Shown here piece by piece: positions 8,287 to 15,437 of a DNA stretch of 16,661 nt (positions are counted from its first letter, which is position 1; each line of letters starts with the position of its first letter). The notes under the pieces were generated by a model. It was not told where the DNA came from. It was given only the letters and a program-made list of their open reading frames with translations, and ran no database searches. The DNA comes from Bacteroidaceae bacterium (lineage in GTDB: Bacteria; Bacteroidota; Bacteroidia; Bacteroidales; Bacteroidaceae): assembly GCA_016302965.1 (NCBI GenBank), contig JAEDMP010000053.1:1-16661 (forward strand), in the 5' to 3' direction. The position numbers and the translations under genes are program-made.

Positions 8287-8694
8287 ATGAAATATATCTA
8301 TGAAGAACAAATTGTGATGGTGCTCACCAAAGTGGGTGAGGGCGGCCTCCCATTGGCGCTGCTCGTGAAAAACATCTTCAATCTCAACTGCACCCTCTTT
8401 GAGCGTCCCCACTGGAACCAGCTCTATCTCAGCATCCAGCAGTATATGCGGCGCAACTCCTCTTCACCCCATTCACTCTATGAAAAGATAGGGTGGGGGC
8501 GCTATCGGATGCGACCAGGGGCGAAGTCACAGGTTGTTCAGCAGCGTTTCGTCTTTAGCGACGACATCGAACAGGAGGACCAAGGCCGGGTTTCTGACCA
8601 AGCGAATGTCCCAAGCATCGAGTCGCCCAGCCTTTTCCCGTTCTTCGATGACCCATTGCTGGATAACGAGTCGTTGGATGACGGTTCGCGGTAA
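8287..8694 (+). CDS. Hypothetical protein with a possible winged-helix N-terminal half
   Basis: A 135-aa protein I cannot assign to a named family. Residues 1-80 (MKYIYEEQIVMVLTKVGEGGLPLALLVKNIF, then YLSIQQYMRRNSSSPHSLYEKIGWGRYRMRPG) have the feel of a winged helix: an opening helix, an HTH-like Gly-Leu turn, and a final basic wing GRYRM. The last 45 residues are acidic and low in complexity (DDIEQEDQ, FFDDPLLDNESLDD), probably disordered. Start ATG 8287 lies only 20 nt after the T run of the preceding terminator, and I see no promoter of the local type in that gap, so expression may depend on read-through. It has no signal peptide or membrane segment. A spurious frame is possible but unlikely given the organised N-terminal half. 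Confidence 0.68.
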   Translation: MKYIYEEQIVMVLTKVGEGGLPLALLVKNIFNLNCTLFERPHWNQLYLSIQQYMRRNSSSPHSLYEKIGWGRYRMRPGAKSQVVQQRFVFSDDIEQEDQGRVSDQANVPSIESPSLFPFFDDPLLDNESLDDGSR

Positions 8695-8732
8695 GTCGCT
8701 TATTTTTTTGAAATATAGAGATAATAGTACAA

Positions 8733-8810
8733 TGAAAGGGCAAAAGCGCATAGTCAGGGTAAATGGAGCATAGCGGAATGACACCCTGGCTATGCGCTTT
8801 TGCCCTTTCA
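8733..8810. terminator. 28-bp inverted repeat, likely bidirectional terminator
   Basis: Arms 8733-8760 and 8783-8810 are reverse complements over 28 bp with a single difference, which becomes a G-U pair in RNA. The loop is 22 nt. It sits between the convergent ends of the 8287 gene and the DUF4923 gene, 38 and 15 bp from their stops, so it can end both transcripts. No separate T run follows on the plus strand; the right arm itself contains TTTT and TTT. The loop holds GCATAGC (8768-8774), which could instead pair with GCTATGC (8789-8795). Confidence 0.75.
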
Positions 8811-8825
8811 GGGCGTAAAGTTGGA

Positions 8826-9434
8826 TTACTGTTTCGTCAGCGTCAGACCGGCCTGCATGCCGTTGACACTTTTCATGAGCGTGGTGACGGTCTTGATGCT
8901 CGAGTTTGTCGACTTGCTGCCAATGTTCTTGAAGAAGGTGAGCAGTTTGGTGGCATCCGTCACAAACATCAGCTGGTTGCCCTCAATCTGCGTGGTCAGT
9001 GTGGTGGTCTGCACGCCGCTGTGGCTGAGCATCAGCTTCGAGTCCTCAATCTTCCAGGTGCCTTCCAGCGTCTTCTTGCCCAGCACTTCGGTGTAGGTGC
9101 CGTCAGAGCGGAAGGTGAACTTCAGCGCACCCTTCTTGATGCCATACTTGTTGAGATGCTTCTGGATGTTCTGCTCAATCTTATTGCTGGCGATCTTGGC
9201 TCCAGCCTGTGCCAGAAAGTTGTCGGAGGTGAAAAGAATAGCAGGCTCTGAATATTCCCAGGTGCCTACGATGCTCTTCGTGGAAGCCTGTTGGTCAGGG
9301 TTGAACACAGAGGTGAGATTGGTCACAACGTCACCCAGATTGCTCAGGCTACTCAAATCAAATTGGGCCTTGGCCACACATGAGGGCAGCAGAAGAAATG
9401 CCACTGCCATCACTTTCATTGCAATTGTTTTCAT
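8826..9434 (-). CDS. DUF4923 family protein (lipocalin-like), exported
   Basis: A 202-aa exported protein. The open frame runs up to 9689, but ATG 9434 gives a proper signal peptide (MKTIAMKVMAVAFLLLPSCV...AKA) and lies downstream of a consensus promoter, whereas the longer start would begin inside and beyond that promoter. Cleavage could be by signal peptidase I after AKA (residue 23) or, via LPSC, at Cys19 as a lipoprotein; I cannot decide. A short amphipathic stretch FDLSSLSNLGDVVTNL precedes the core. The core holds two GTW strands (SIVGTWEY and LEGTWKIED) and KFTFRSDGTYTEV, a lipocalin-like pattern typical of DUF4923, a Bacteroidota family of unknown function. Its start region is divergent from the GT2 gene. 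Confidence 0.87.
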   Translation of the reverse strand: MKTIAMKVMAVAFLLLPSCVAKAQFDLSSLSNLGDVVTNLTSVFNPDQQASTKSIVGTWEYSEPAILFTSDNFLAQAGAKIASNKIEQNIQKHLNKYGIKKGALKFTFRSDGTYTEVLGKKTLEGTWKIEDSKLMLSHSGVQTTTLTTQIEGNQLMFVTDATKLLTFFKNIGSKSTNSSIKTVTTLMKSVNGMQAGLTLTKQ

Positions 9435-9479
9435 GTTTTTTTGAATGAATTGGATAATTATGGTTGATAAATGGACGAT

Positions 9480-9496
9480 GGTTGGGATTTCCAACC
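9480..9496 (-). promoter_or_regulatory. Small hairpin in the DUF4923 leader
   Basis: GGTTGG (9480-9485) and CCAACC (9491-9496) form a 6-bp stem with a 5-nt loop. It lies inside the roughly 80-nt predicted leader, about 18 nt after the predicted start site. It could affect mRNA stability; with a stem this short, chance is possible. Confidence 0.3.
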
Positions 9497-9520
9497 CCTT
9501 TCCACTCCTCTTTCGGGTTG

Positions 9521-9552
9521 CAAAAATACGATAATTATGAAAAAACTGCAAA
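9521..9552 (-). promoter_or_regulatory. Predicted promoter of the DUF4923 gene
   Basis: On the minus strand, TTTG (9552-9549), a 20-bp spacer and TATTTTTG (9528-9521) match the -33/-7 consensus exactly. The predicted leader to ATG 9434 is about 80 nt. Confidence 0.78.
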
Positions 9553-9566
9553 TATAATCGATAAAA

Positions 9567-9598
9567 TTTCGATAAACGACGATTTTTGATTACATTTG
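9567..9598 (+). promoter_or_regulatory. Predicted promoter of the glycan operon
   Basis: TTTC (9567-9570, one mismatch to TTTG), a 20-bp spacer and TACATTTG (9591-9598). The start site would fall near 9602, leaving about 80 nt of leader to ATG 9680. It is back to back with the DUF4923 promoter. Confidence 0.72.
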
Positions 9599-9679
9599 CA
9601 GGAGCAATCGGGAAGAAAGTCCCGTCGTGACCCCATAAAACAACATAATCCGTTGCCGGATGCAACATCACGAAAAGGC

Positions 9680-10597
9680 ATGAAGACACAAGAGAGAGGC
9701 TTATCCATACTCATCCCCACCTACAACCACTGCTGCCTGCAGTTGGTCGAGACCTTGCATGCACAGGCTTCGGCTCTGGATGGCTTGGCATTCGAGATTC
9801 TGGTGGCCGATGACGGTTCCACTGACGGCGGTTCGGTCATAGCCAACCGTCGTATCAATGAGCTTCAGGCTTGCCGCTATATCGAACGCACAGAGAATGT
9901 GGGCAGGGCTGCCATCCGCAATTTCCTTGCCCGGCAAAGCCGTTACCCTTTGTTGCTCTTTATCGACAGCGACATGGTGGTCATGAGTGATGCTTTCATC
10001 AGTCGTTATCTCGATGTAGCCGACCAGCCAGTGGTAGACGGAGGCGTGAGCATCCGAGGCGATGCCCGAAAGCTACGCCACAACCTCAGATTCTGTTATG
10101 AGAAAAGATGCGAGCAACAGCATACGGCGGTGCAGCGTGTACGCAAACCTTATGCCGACTTCCACACAGCCAACTTCATGGCGCATCGGGAGATTATGAT
10201 GGCATATCCCTTTGATTTGCGTTTCCGGCACTATGGCTATGAGGATGTGCTCTTCGGAAAGACCATGAAGCAGCATGGCATCCGCATCACGCATATCGAC
10301 AATCCGCTGAGTTTTGAAATCTTCGAGACCAACGCAGAGTTTATGGCCAAGACCGAAGAGGGATTGAGAACGCTCTGTGTCTTCCAGCAGGAGTTGCGTG
10401 GATATAACAGTCTGCTCACTGCTGTGGGTATACTCAGACACTCCTGCCCACTTGTTCTCATCCGGGCGTTTCATCGGCTTTTGGGGCCGCTCATCCGACG
10501 ACAGCTCGCAGGCAAAAGACCATGGTTGCCTTTGTTCAATATTTATAAACTGGGTTATTTTGTCTGTTTTGACCAACAACAGGACGCTCGAAAATGA
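9680..10597 (+). CDS. Glycosyltransferase family 2 protein
   Basis: A 305-aa GT-A fold glycosyltransferase. After an N-terminal strand LSILIPTYNH, it has the nucleotide-sugar motif DDGSTD (44-49), the metal-binding DSD (96-98, in LLLFIDSDMVV) and a later acidic YEDV (187-190) in the position of the catalytic base. No confident membrane segment is seen, so it probably acts at the cytoplasmic face of the inner membrane; donor and acceptor cannot be predicted. The frame is open upstream to 9596, but that start overlaps the predicted -7 element, so ATG 9680 is chosen. It is the first gene of a four-gene plus-strand run, with 48 bp to the rhamnose mutarotase. The gene content suggests surface polysaccharide, LPS or exopolysaccharide decoration. 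Confidence 0.9.
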   Translation: MKTQERGLSILIPTYNHCCLQLVETLHAQASALDGLAFEILVADDGSTDGGSVIANRRINELQACRYIERTENVGRAAIRNFLARQSRYPLLLFIDSDMVVMSDAFISRYLDVADQPVVDGGVSIRGDARKLRHNLRFCYEKRCEQQHTAVQRVRKPYADFHTANFMAHREIMMAYPFDLRFRHYGYEDVLFGKTMKQHGIRITHIDNPLSFEIFETNAEFMAKTEEGLRTLCVFQQELRGYNSLLTAVGILRHSCPLVLIRAFHRLLGPLIRRQLAGKRPWLPLFNIYKLGYFVCFDQQQDARK

Positions 10598-10645
10598 AAG
10601 ACATCAGATAAAAAACATACTAACCCTTAAAAAAACTACAGACAA

Positions 10646-10963
10646 ATGAAAAGATTTGCTTTTAAGATGATCCTCAAGAAAGGATGCGAGAGAGAGTACG
10701 AACGCCGTCATGCAGCCATCTGGCCAGAACTCAAACAGATGATCAAGGACCAGGGCGTGAGCGACTACAGCATCTTCTGGGACAAAGAGACCAATCTGCT
10801 CTTTGCCGTGCAGAAATGCGACAAGGAGACCAACAGCCAGGATACCACCAATGTTGACCCCATCACCCAAAGATGGTGGGACATGATGGCCGACATCATG
10901 GAGGTGAACCCCGACAACTCGCCCGTCTCTATCCCCCTCGAAGAACTCTTCCACATGGATTGA
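10646..10963 (+). CDS. rhaM: L-rhamnose mutarotase
   Basis: A 105-aa protein of the usual RhaM length (EC 5.1.3.32), which interconverts the alpha and beta anomers of L-rhamnose. The active-site residues known from the E. coli enzyme are all visible: Tyr18 and His22 (EREYERRHAAIWPE) and the paired tryptophans 77-78 (QRWWDMMADIM), plus the conserved SDYSIFWD strand. It normally sits in rhamnose-use operons with rhaA, rhaB, rhaD or a transporter, but none is here; its neighbours are a glycosyltransferase upstream and an acyltransferase 32 bp downstream. It has no promoter or Shine-Dalgarno of its own that I can see, which suggests co-transcription. It could serve rhamnose scavenging or act on another 6-deoxy-sugar. 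Confidence 0.93.
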   Translation: MKRFAFKMILKKGCEREYERRHAAIWPELKQMIKDQGVSDYSIFWDKETNLLFAVQKCDKETNSQDTTNVDPITQRWWDMMADIMEVNPDNSPVSIPLEELFHMD

Positions 10964-10995
10964 AACTTTGTTTCTTGCACCAAACACGATGACCG

Positions 10996-11613
10996 ATGAG
11001 CATCCGTAACAACATAAGGCAATGGTTTCAGCAGCGGCCCCAAATCAAGGCGCTGGCTGAAACCCTTGTGATGCACCCTACGTTGGCGCGTCCCCGATGG
11101 TATGTGCGCCTGCTGGCACCGCTTTACCAGCAGCGTGGCCGAGGCAGCCACATCTATTCCAGCGTGCGCATGGACACGCCTCCCTTCCGCCAGTTCAGGC
11201 TGGGCGAGGGAAGCGTGATAGAGTCGTTCTGCTGTATCAACAATGCTGTGGGCGACGTCACCATCGGCAACCACAGCCGCATCGGACTCCACTGCACGGT
11301 CATCGGTCCCGTCGGCATCGGCCATCATGTGCATCTGGCACAGGGAGTGGTTGTCACCGCCCTCAATCACGTTTACGATGACCCCGACCAGCTCATCGAC
11401 AGCCAGGGAGTGACCACCCGTAAGGTGACCATCGACGATGACGTGTGGATAGGAGCGCATGCGGTCATTCTGCCTGGAGTCACCGTCGGAAGGCATGCCG
11501 TGGTGGCAGCCGGAGCCGTGGTCACTGCCCCCGTTCCGCCCTTCACCGTAGTGGCGGGAGTGCCCGCCCGCGTCATCAAACACATCCAACCCAATCATAC
11601 CCAGCAATCATGA
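10996..11613 (+). CDS. Acyltransferase with left-handed beta-helix (hexapeptide repeat) fold
   Basis: A 205-aa acetyltransferase of the WbbJ/maltose-acetyltransferase (LbH) type, which moves an acyl group from acyl-CoA to a sugar hydroxyl. Residues 1-60 are a basic leader of two predicted helices. From about 65 on come hexapeptide turns (LGEGSVIES, VGDVTIGNHSRIGLHCTVIG, VTIDDDVWIGAHAVILPGVTVGRHAVVAAGAVVT). The likely catalytic His125 is in the TALNHVYDD loop, and the protein ends with the usual PARVIK. ATG 10996 is 32 bp after rhaM. Its stop overlaps the start of the next glycosyltransferase by ATGA, so the two are translationally coupled. A role in acetylating the glycan made by this operon is inferred. 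Confidence 0.9.
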   Translation: MSIRNNIRQWFQQRPQIKALAETLVMHPTLARPRWYVRLLAPLYQQRGRGSHIYSSVRMDTPPFRQFRLGEGSVIESFCCINNAVGDVTIGNHSRIGLHCTVIGPVGIGHHVHLAQGVVVTALNHVYDDPDQLIDSQGVTTRKVTIDDDVWIGAHAVILPGVTVGRHAVVAAGAVVTAPVPPFTVVAGVPARVIKHIQPNHTQQS

Positions 11614-12743
11614 AAATAGGCATTGAGGCGCAGCGTATCTTCCGTCAACGCAAGCACGGCATGGACTATGTGGTGCTCGAGGAACTCAAGCGGCTGCAAA
11701 AGATGGAGACCGGACACGAGTTGTTCGTCTTTGTCAAACCCGGACCCGACCGCTGCCTGCAGTCGTCGCCCGGATTCCACGTGGTAGAACTCAACGGTCC
11801 CTCCTATCCCCTTTGGGAACAGGTGGCGCTGCCCTTGGCTGCATGCCGCTACGGCATCGACCTGCTCCATTGCACCAGCAACACGGCACCCATCCTCTGC
11901 CATTGTCCGCTGTTGCTCACGCTCCACGACATCATCTTCCTTGAGAAACGCGACGGCGGCAACAAATCGCTCTACCAGAACCTCGGCTGGCACTACCGCC
12001 GATGGGTGGTGCCGCGCATTCTCGGCAAGTGCCGGCGCATCATCACCGTGTCCGACTTTGAGCGGCAGAACATCTTAGGAAAACTCTCCATCCGTCCCGA
12101 ACGGGTGGTGAGAATCTACAATGGCTACAACTGCTGGTTCACCCCAAAGCCTGCTGGCGACGTAACCGACGATGCCTATCGCCGCTACATCGACCGTGAG
12201 GGCTATTTCTTCTTCATCGGCAATACCGACCCGAAGAAGAACACTGAGCGTACCATCCTGGCCTATGCCCGTTACTGGAGGCAGTCGGAACAGAAGCGGC
12301 CGCTGCTGCTTGCCGACTTCTCCGCCGCGCGCCTGCAACCCATCATCGAGCGCAACGGACTGCACGATGTGGCCTCCTCGATGGTGCTCACCGACTATGT
12401 GGACAACCGCCATCTGCCCTCCATCTACCGTCACGCCTTCGCCTTCCTCTACACCTCGCTGCGCGAGAGTTTCGGCATCCCGCTGCTTGAAGCCATGGCC
12501 TGCGCCACGCCCGTAGTGACGAGCAACACCTCGTCGATGCCCGAAATCGGTGGCTCGGAGGCCGCCCTTGTCGACCCCTTCTCCGAGGAGTCCATCTCAG
12601 GTATGATGCTTCGCATCGAGCGTGAAGCCGATTACCGCAACCAACTCGTGGAGTGGGGCTTGCAGCGTGCCCGCCTCTTCTCCTGGGACGAAACCGCCCG
12701 CCAGCTGTTGCAGCTCTACGACCAGTTGGCCGATGAGCGCTGA
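11610..12743 (+). CDS. Glycosyltransferase family 4 protein
   Basis: A 377-aa GT-B fold retaining glycosyltransferase. The N-terminal domain opens with MKIGIEAQRIFRQRKHGMDYVV, carrying the glycine-poor acceptor loop seen in several Bacteroidota GT4 enzymes, and contains LTLHDIIF. The C-terminal nucleotide-sugar domain begins near FFIGNTDPKKN (201-211) and holds the family E-x7-E motif, Glu286 to Glu294 in ESFGIPLLE, followed by ATPVVTSNTSSMPEIGG. ATG 11610 overlaps the acyltransferase stop (ATGA), and the protein begins in standard GT4 fashion there; the longer frame from 11445 is discarded. It is the last gene of the operon; a hairpin with T run follows at 12767. The sugar specificity is not predictable. 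Confidence 0.93.
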   Translation: MKIGIEAQRIFRQRKHGMDYVVLEELKRLQKMETGHELFVFVKPGPDRCLQSSPGFHVVELNGPSYPLWEQVALPLAACRYGIDLLHCTSNTAPILCHCPLLLTLHDIIFLEKRDGGNKSLYQNLGWHYRRWVVPRILGKCRRIITVSDFERQNILGKLSIRPERVVRIYNGYNCWFTPKPAGDVTDDAYRRYIDREGYFFFIGNTDPKKNTERTILAYARYWRQSEQKRPLLLADFSAARLQPIIERNGLHDVASSMVLTDYVDNRHLPSIYRHAFAFLYTSLRESFGIPLLEAMACATPVVTSNTSSMPEIGGSEAALVDPFSEESISGMMLRIEREADYRNQLVEWGLQRARLFSWDETARQLLQLYDQLADER

Positions 12744-12766
12744 TGCTTTCCCATAGTCATCTGTTT

Positions 12767-12811
12767 TGGGTATTGCCCCGAGGCATCTTACGGTTATAAA
12801 TACCCATTTTT
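12767..12811 (+). terminator. Probable terminator of the glycan operon
   Basis: TGGGTATT (12767-12774) pairs with AATACCCA (12799-12806), followed by TTTTT (12807-12811). The 24-nt loop contains a further GCC/GGC mini-stem. The stem is only 8 bp, so this is less certain than the others. Confidence 0.55.
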
Positions 12812-12815
12812 GTGT

Positions 12816-12847
12816 ATTGTGAGAAATCGGAAATCGTGCTACCTTTG
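12816..12847 (+). promoter_or_regulatory. Predicted promoter of the TonB-dependent receptor
   Basis: ATTG (12816-12819, one mismatch to TTTG), a 20-bp spacer and TACCTTTG (12840-12847). The start site would be near 12850 with a leader of about 60 nt. I see no riboswitch-like element in that leader. Confidence 0.72.
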
Positions 12848-12912
12848 CAGCCGCAAAATCATTCTGCAAAGTAATAATAAGTAACGATAATCAGATTTCT
12901 GAACCCAATCAC

Positions 12913-14994
12913 ATGAGAAAAAAGTACTGCTTATGGGCTCTCCTCGCTGTCATGGCGGGCACGATGGAAAAGGCCAATGCCACTATTCAGGAACAATTAC
13001 CCAATCCCGACGACGATAACGATATTTCCAAGACCGTCCAACTCGATGAGATGGTGGTCTCGGCCAACAAGAACACGGTGAGACGCAAGGATGCCCCTGT
13101 GGTGGTGAGCGTTATCAACGCGAAGATGATGGAACAAGTCAATGCTCCCGACCTTGCCAAGACACTCTCCTTCCAGTCGGGTCTCCGGGTGGAGAACAAC
13201 TGCCAGAACTGCGGATTCCCACAGGTGAGAATCAACGGTTTGGAAGGTGCCTATTCACAGATTCTGATCAACAGCCGTCCCGTGGTGAGTGCGCTCGCTG
13301 GGGTTTATGGCCTTGAGCAGATGCCTGCTGCCATGGTTGAACGTATCGAGGTGGTGAGGGGTGGAGGCTCGGCTCTCTTCGGTGCCAATGCCGTGGGAGG
13401 AACCATCAATATCATCACCAAAGACCCCAAAGCCAACACCTTTGAGGTGAGCAACACCCTCTCGCAAATCGGCGGCAGCGCCTGGGAGGAGGTGATGGGG
13501 GCCAACGCATCCATCGTGGGACATGACAATCGTTGCGGACTGGCCCTCTATCAGACCTACCGCAACCGGCAGCCCTACGACCATGACGGCGACGGGTTTT
13601 CGGAACTCGGCAAACTCTCGTCGCATACCTTCGGACTGAACGGCTATTACCGCCCGACACACTACACCCGCATCGGACTGGAATACCATACCACCAATGA
13701 GTTCCGGCGAGGCGGAAACAAATTCGACCTGGAACCCCATCTCACTGACATTACCGAACAGACCCGCCATCTCATCAACAGCGGACAAGTCTCCTATGAC
13801 ATCGCCTGGAAGGAGTGGGCGCACAAACTCTCCTTCTTCTCCTCCCTCCAGCACATCGACCGCAACAGCTACTACGGTGCACAACAAGACCCGAACGCTT
13901 ACGGAAAGACCAAAGACCTGACCAGCGTAACCGGTGCCACCTATACGGGACGCTTCGACCATCTGCTCTTCGCTCCAGCCATGATTACGGCCGGAGCCGA
14001 ATATCAGTATAACCGTCTGCATGACATCATGACGGGCTACAACCGCGACCTGCAGCAAGACGTGAAGATTGCCAGCGTCTATGCGCAGGGCGAATGGACC
14101 GTGAGCCGTGTGACGATGCTCGCCGGACTGCGCATGGACAGCCACAACCTCATCTCCAATCCTATCCTGAGCCCCAGGGTGAACCTGATGTGGAAACCCT
14201 CTGACCGTCTGCAAACCCGGCTCACCTGGTCGACCGGATTCCGTGCCCCACAGGCTTACGACGAGGATCTGCACGTGACAGCTGTGGGAGGCGAGGGGGT
14301 GCTCATCCAGCTGGCCGACGGACTCAACCCCGAATACTCCAACAGCTTCAGCGGGTCGGTAGACTGGACCTTCGGCTGCGGCCACTTCCTCTTCAATATC
14401 CTCGGCGAACTGTTCTATACCTCGCTCGATGATGTGTTCTATCTGCGGGACATCGGAACGGATGCCGACGGAAACGCCGTGAAGGAACGGCGCAACGGCG
14501 ACGGTGCACAGGTCTATGGAGCCAACATCGAGGCCAAGGCTGCCCATGGCTCCCACTTATTGCTGCAGGCCGGACTCACAGTGCAGCGTAGCCGCTATCG
14601 CAAACTTACCGCCTGGAGCGACGACCCCACGGTGGCTCCTGTGAGGAACATACCGCGCACGCCCGACCTCTACGGCTATTTCACGATGAACGCCAAACCC
14701 GCCAAACGCCTCGATGTCTCACTCTCGGGCATCTACACCGGTCGGATGTACGTACCCCACTTCGGCCAACAGGACGCGATGGTACATACATCCGACTTCA
14801 TGGAGCTGTCGGCCAAACTGGCCTACACCTTTCCCCTCAACCATCACCTTCGGTTGCAGCTCAACTGCGGTGTGCAGAATATCTTCAATGCCTTCCAGAG
14901 CGACCTCGACCGGGGGGAGTATCGTGACTCAGGCTATTTCTACGGACCTACCCAGCCCCGCACTTTCTTTGTGGGTTGCAAGGTGAGCTATTGA
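12913..14994 (+). CDS. TonB-dependent outer-membrane receptor
   Basis: A 693-aa outer-membrane receptor that imports a bound substrate using TonB energy. A signal peptide runs to about ANA (residue 23). A TonB-box-like QLDEMVVSA lies at 44-52. The plug domain (about 60-170) has VINAKMMEQVNAPDLAKTL, the VRINGLEG turn, ILINSRP, and VERIEVVRGGGSALFGANAVGGTINIITK. The barrel follows and ends in the C-terminal aromatic KVSY. A FRAP box (443-446) and a downstream LNPEYS resemble the FRAP/NPxL boxes of haem receptors such as HmuR, but these boxes also occur in other receptors. The plug carries an unusual CQNC (97-100). There is no SusD partner, so this is not a SusC-type glycan importer. Substrate remains open (haem, cobalamin, siderophore or metal). 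It is separated from the glycan operon by a terminator and its own promoter. Confidence 0.92.
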   Translation: MRKKYCLWALLAVMAGTMEKANATIQEQLPNPDDDNDISKTVQLDEMVVSANKNTVRRKDAPVVVSVINAKMMEQVNAPDLAKTLSFQSGLRVENNCQNCGFPQVRINGLEGAYSQILINSRPVVSALAGVYGLEQMPAAMVERIEVVRGGGSALFGANAVGGTINIITKDPKANTFEVSNTLSQIGGSAWEEVMGANASIVGHDNRCGLALYQTYRNRQPYDHDGDGFSELGKLSSHTFGLNGYYRPTHYTRIGLEYHTTNEFRRGGNKFDLEPHLTDITEQTRHLINSGQVSYDIAWKEWAHKLSFFSSLQHIDRNSYYGAQQDPNAYGKTKDLTSVTGATYTGRFDHLLFAPAMITAGAEYQYNRLHDIMTGYNRDLQQDVKIASVYAQGEWTVSRVTMLAGLRMDSHNLISNPILSPRVNLMWKPSDRLQTRLTWSTGFRAPQAYDEDLHVTAVGGEGVLIQLADGLNPEYSNSFSGSVDWTFGCGHFLFNILGELFYTSLDDVFYLRDIGTDADGNAVKERRNGDGAQVYGANIEAKAAHGSHLLLQAGLTVQRSRYRKLTAWSDDPTVAPVRNIPRTPDLYGYFTMNAKPAKRLDVSLSGIYTGRMYVPHFGQQDAMVHTSDFMELSAKLAYTFPLNHHLRLQLNCGVQNIFNAFQSDLDRGEYRDSGYFYGPTQPRTFFVGCKVSY

Positions 14995-15003
14995 TGCTCT
15001 TGA

Positions 15004-15366
15004 TTAATCCAACGCCTGACGGATATCCTCCAGTGCCTTGGCCGCTTCCACCAGTTCTTCGAGCGTGGCCACATTGTTCTTGCGCATGAGGCTACGGAAT
15101 ATCTTGGGACCGATGCCGAGGAAATTGAAACGGCTGTTGGGAGCCACGCTCAGGCCGCCCATCATCACCCCGAACAGTTTGGTCAGCCAGTTGCCACCGA
15201 GGGGCGCACGCCCTCTCTTCTGCTTGATGGCATCGAGGCCCCAGAAGGTGAAAAACAGGTTGACCTCATATCCCACTGCCGCCGCTCCCGTGGCGAGCGT
15301 GAACACGGCAGTCAGTTTATCGAAATCGCCGCTGAAGGCGATGATGCTTAGTTTCTTTTTGTTCAT
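15004..15366 (-). CDS. DsrE/DsrF/DrsH-like family protein, short and cysteine-free
   Basis: A 120-aa protein starting at MNKKKLSIIAFSGDFDK; ATG 15369 is equally possible, and the TTG at 15381 is less likely. It matches the DrsE_2/DrsH-like family linked to sulfur trafficking: KLTAVFTLATGAAAVGYEVNLFFTFWGLDAIKQKRG, then LFGVMMGGLSVAPNSRFNFLGIGPKIFRSLMRKNNVATLEELVEAAKAL. In the relatives I know this is followed by a segment with a conserved Cys (of the type YACEMSM) and 30-40 more residues. Here it ends EDIRQALD after the LEEL helix, and the protein has no cysteine. The stop is only 9 bp from the convergent TonB-receptor stop, so nothing remains of a longer C terminus. It is divergent from the sulfur carrier gene and may share its regulator. 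A sulfur-transfer role through a Cys is therefore excluded; a structural or partner role is possible. Confidence 0.85.
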   Translation of the reverse strand: MNKKKLSIIAFSGDFDKLTAVFTLATGAAAVGYEVNLFFTFWGLDAIKQKRGRAPLGGNWLTKLFGVMMGGLSVAPNSRFNFLGIGPKIFRSLMRKNNVATLEELVEAAKALEDIRQALD

Positions 15367-15406
15367 CATGATAAAAATCAAAATGCTATGTGATTGATTA
15401 CGGATG

Positions 15407-15437
15407 CAAAGTTACGGCAATTTTCGGGATGGTGAAA
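15407..15437 (-). promoter_or_regulatory. Predicted promoter of the DsrE-like gene
   Basis: On the minus strand, TTTC (15437-15434, one mismatch to TTTG), a 19-bp spacer and TAACTTTG (15414-15407). The predicted start near 15403 leaves a leader of about 35 nt. An operator-like dyad abuts the -33 element. Confidence 0.7.

Noticed and set aside
9435..9689. 85-residue N-terminal extension of the DUF4923 protein
   Set aside because: It would bury the signal peptide and cross the predicted promoter at 9521-9552.
13255..14556. Minus-strand open frame (433 codons) opposite the TonB receptor, and similar ones at 1310-2272 and 2339-3415
   Set aside because: They are shadows of the plus-strand genes, which have clear motifs, signal peptides and full family length.
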